Shown here: in pieces, positions 45,433-46,109 of the stretch
Position numbering within the stretch: the stretch's first letter is position 1
How the letters are laid out: each line of letters opens with the position of its first letter
Virus record (IMG/VR): IMGVR_UViG_3300031753_000011
Coordinates: 1 to 46,109 of that record
From: a virus
Reading direction: 5' to 3' (one strand)
DNA length: 46,109 bases
Notes under the pieces: model-generated
Told to the model about the DNA's origin: nothing
Database searches by the model: none
The model's input: the letters and a program-made list of their open reading frames with translations, nothing else
Program-made: the position numbers and the translations under genes

Positions 45433-45899
45433 GAGAAGAGGAAAGAATAGAAAACGCTCGCGCTCTCGACGTAGCTGCTGGAGTCGCTAGCGTTAAAACG
45501 GTTCAACGCGACGAAGTAACGCGGCCAGCGAACGCTACCGCGCACGTAAAGGCGGACACCAGAGAGAAGCGCCTATACGAGATCGCCCGCGCTTGCACAG
45601 GGAATCTGAACGACGCCTTCTTTGACGAGTTCCCCGACAGGCAGGAAATCTTAGATTTGGCGCTTGACATCTCGACACGCTTGCTCACTGTGGCAATCTT
45701 GAACGGCGATGTGCCGCCGACGCAGCGGATTTCCGCTATGCGCCTAGTAGCCGCGTTGAACGGCAGACAGTTACCTCCAGCCGAAGACGGGGAGCCGACG
45801 AAGGTATGGACTGCGCCACCGCTCACGATTCCGACCGGCGCAACCGATGACGTGCAACGTTCCCTCGATAAAATACGCGAATTGTCCAAGTCTGCATAA
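45333..45899 (+). CDS. Hypothetical protein, 188 aa
   Basis: The first 70 residues are polar and probably disordered; the rest is helical (LYEIARACTGNLNDAFFDEF, EILDLALDISTRLLTVAIL, QRISAMRLVAALNGRQLP). Placement at the right end opposite the packaging genes leaves a role open; the size would suit a small terminase subunit, but I see no clear helix-turn-helix. The ATG at 45333 is the only plausible start. Confidence 0.55.
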   Translation: MPKRSQGKQVSDGEAKTEGSAEAPRATKSNAVLREEERIENARALDVAAGVASVKTVQRDEVTRPANATAHVKADTREKRLYEIARACTGNLNDAFFDEFPDRQEILDLALDISTRLLTVAILNGDVPPTQRISAMRLVAALNGRQLPPAEDGEPTKVWTAPPLTIPTGATDDVQRSLDKIRELSKSA

Positions 45900-46109
45900 A
45901 AGATACCGCAACCCACCCGTATATGAATGGTAAAACAACGCAAGTAACGTCACGTCTTAGTAACATTTTAGGCGTGTATGGTCAAATAGTACACACACCA
46001 ATCAGTAACAGTATTACTCAAGAATAAACGGTTAGTACCATCTCTTTCATTAGTACCTCTTAAAGCTTTTTCATGCCAAACCAGAACTTTTCTTTATTTC
46101 TGAAATTTC
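45900..46109. other. AT-rich right end with short repeats
   Basis: No gene is seen. AGTAAC occurs at 45943-45948, 45959-45964 and 46004-46009, and TTAGTACC at 46032-46039 and 46050-46057. The reverse form TTACT recurs at the left end of the window. If the ends are contiguous, the repeats flank the junction in opposite orientation, as could be expected for an origin, a terminator or a packaging region. Confidence 0.5.

Noticed and set aside
1-46109. Direct terminal repeats, integrase or attachment site, CRISPR array
   Set aside because: The first and last hundred bases do not match, no recombinase was recognised, and no regularly spaced repeats longer than the noted short boxes were seen.

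Overview
The window reads as the genome, or nearly all of it, of a tailed double-stranded DNA phage. It has a large terminase, portal, scaffold-like protein, major capsid protein, a tail-nozzle-like protein, candidate ejection proteins and several adhesin or depolymerase genes. I see no tape-measure, sheath or tail-tube gene, which points to a short-tailed (podovirus-like) particle. There is no integrase and I found no tRNA or CRISPR array, so a lytic or non-integrating life style is likely. The host is probably a soil bacterium. I suspect Acidobacteriota, because the secreted adhesin domain types and the pectate lyase remind me of proteins from that phylum, but this is an impression and not a measurement.

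Layout. Bases 1-325 are AT-rich and without a convincing gene. A leftward operon (3612 to 326) encodes a ribbon-helix-helix (RHH) repressor candidate, small zinc proteins, a lone sigma-region-4-like helix-turn-helix protein and a helicase-DNA methyltransferase fusion. A divergent promoter/operator at 3648-3691 separates it from a rightward operon (3698 to 9726). That operon is a dense chain of small genes coupled by 4-base overlaps; it includes a PD-(D/E)XK nuclease, an ERF-type annealing protein, an HNH protein, a nucleoside-deoxyribosyltransferase-like enzyme and several small membrane proteins. A lysozyme-like gene and a secreted protein follow on the plus strand (9849 to 10841), closed by a strong bidirectional terminator at 10847-10883.

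From about 44650 down to 10915 nearly everything is on the minus strand. In transcription order it runs: a second RHH protein; two small proteins; a GroES-like co-chaperonin with a DnaJ-type zinc finger inserted in it; a YdaU/DUF1376-like replication protein; DnaB-type helicase; terminase; portal; scaffold; capsid; tail and ejection proteins; a PurD-like ATP-grasp enzyme with very small partner genes; four consecutive genes for adhesin-like proteins, at least three with clear Sec signal peptides; a pectate lyase-like protein with a poly-proline hinge; and small membrane proteins that could serve lysis. The right end carries a short rightward operon (44680 to 45899), divergent from the second RHH gene.

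The two RHH genes sit at opposite ends of the sequence, each beside a divergent promoter with repeated operator-like motifs. Several promoters place the transcription start on or within a few bases of the start codon, suggesting leaderless mRNAs. The most unusual items are the GroES/zinc-finger chimera, the cluster of signal-peptide-bearing adhesins, the repeated TTCCCGAAACGAG element before three consecutive genes, the ACG-started replication gene, and the ATP-grasp/mini-peptide cassette.
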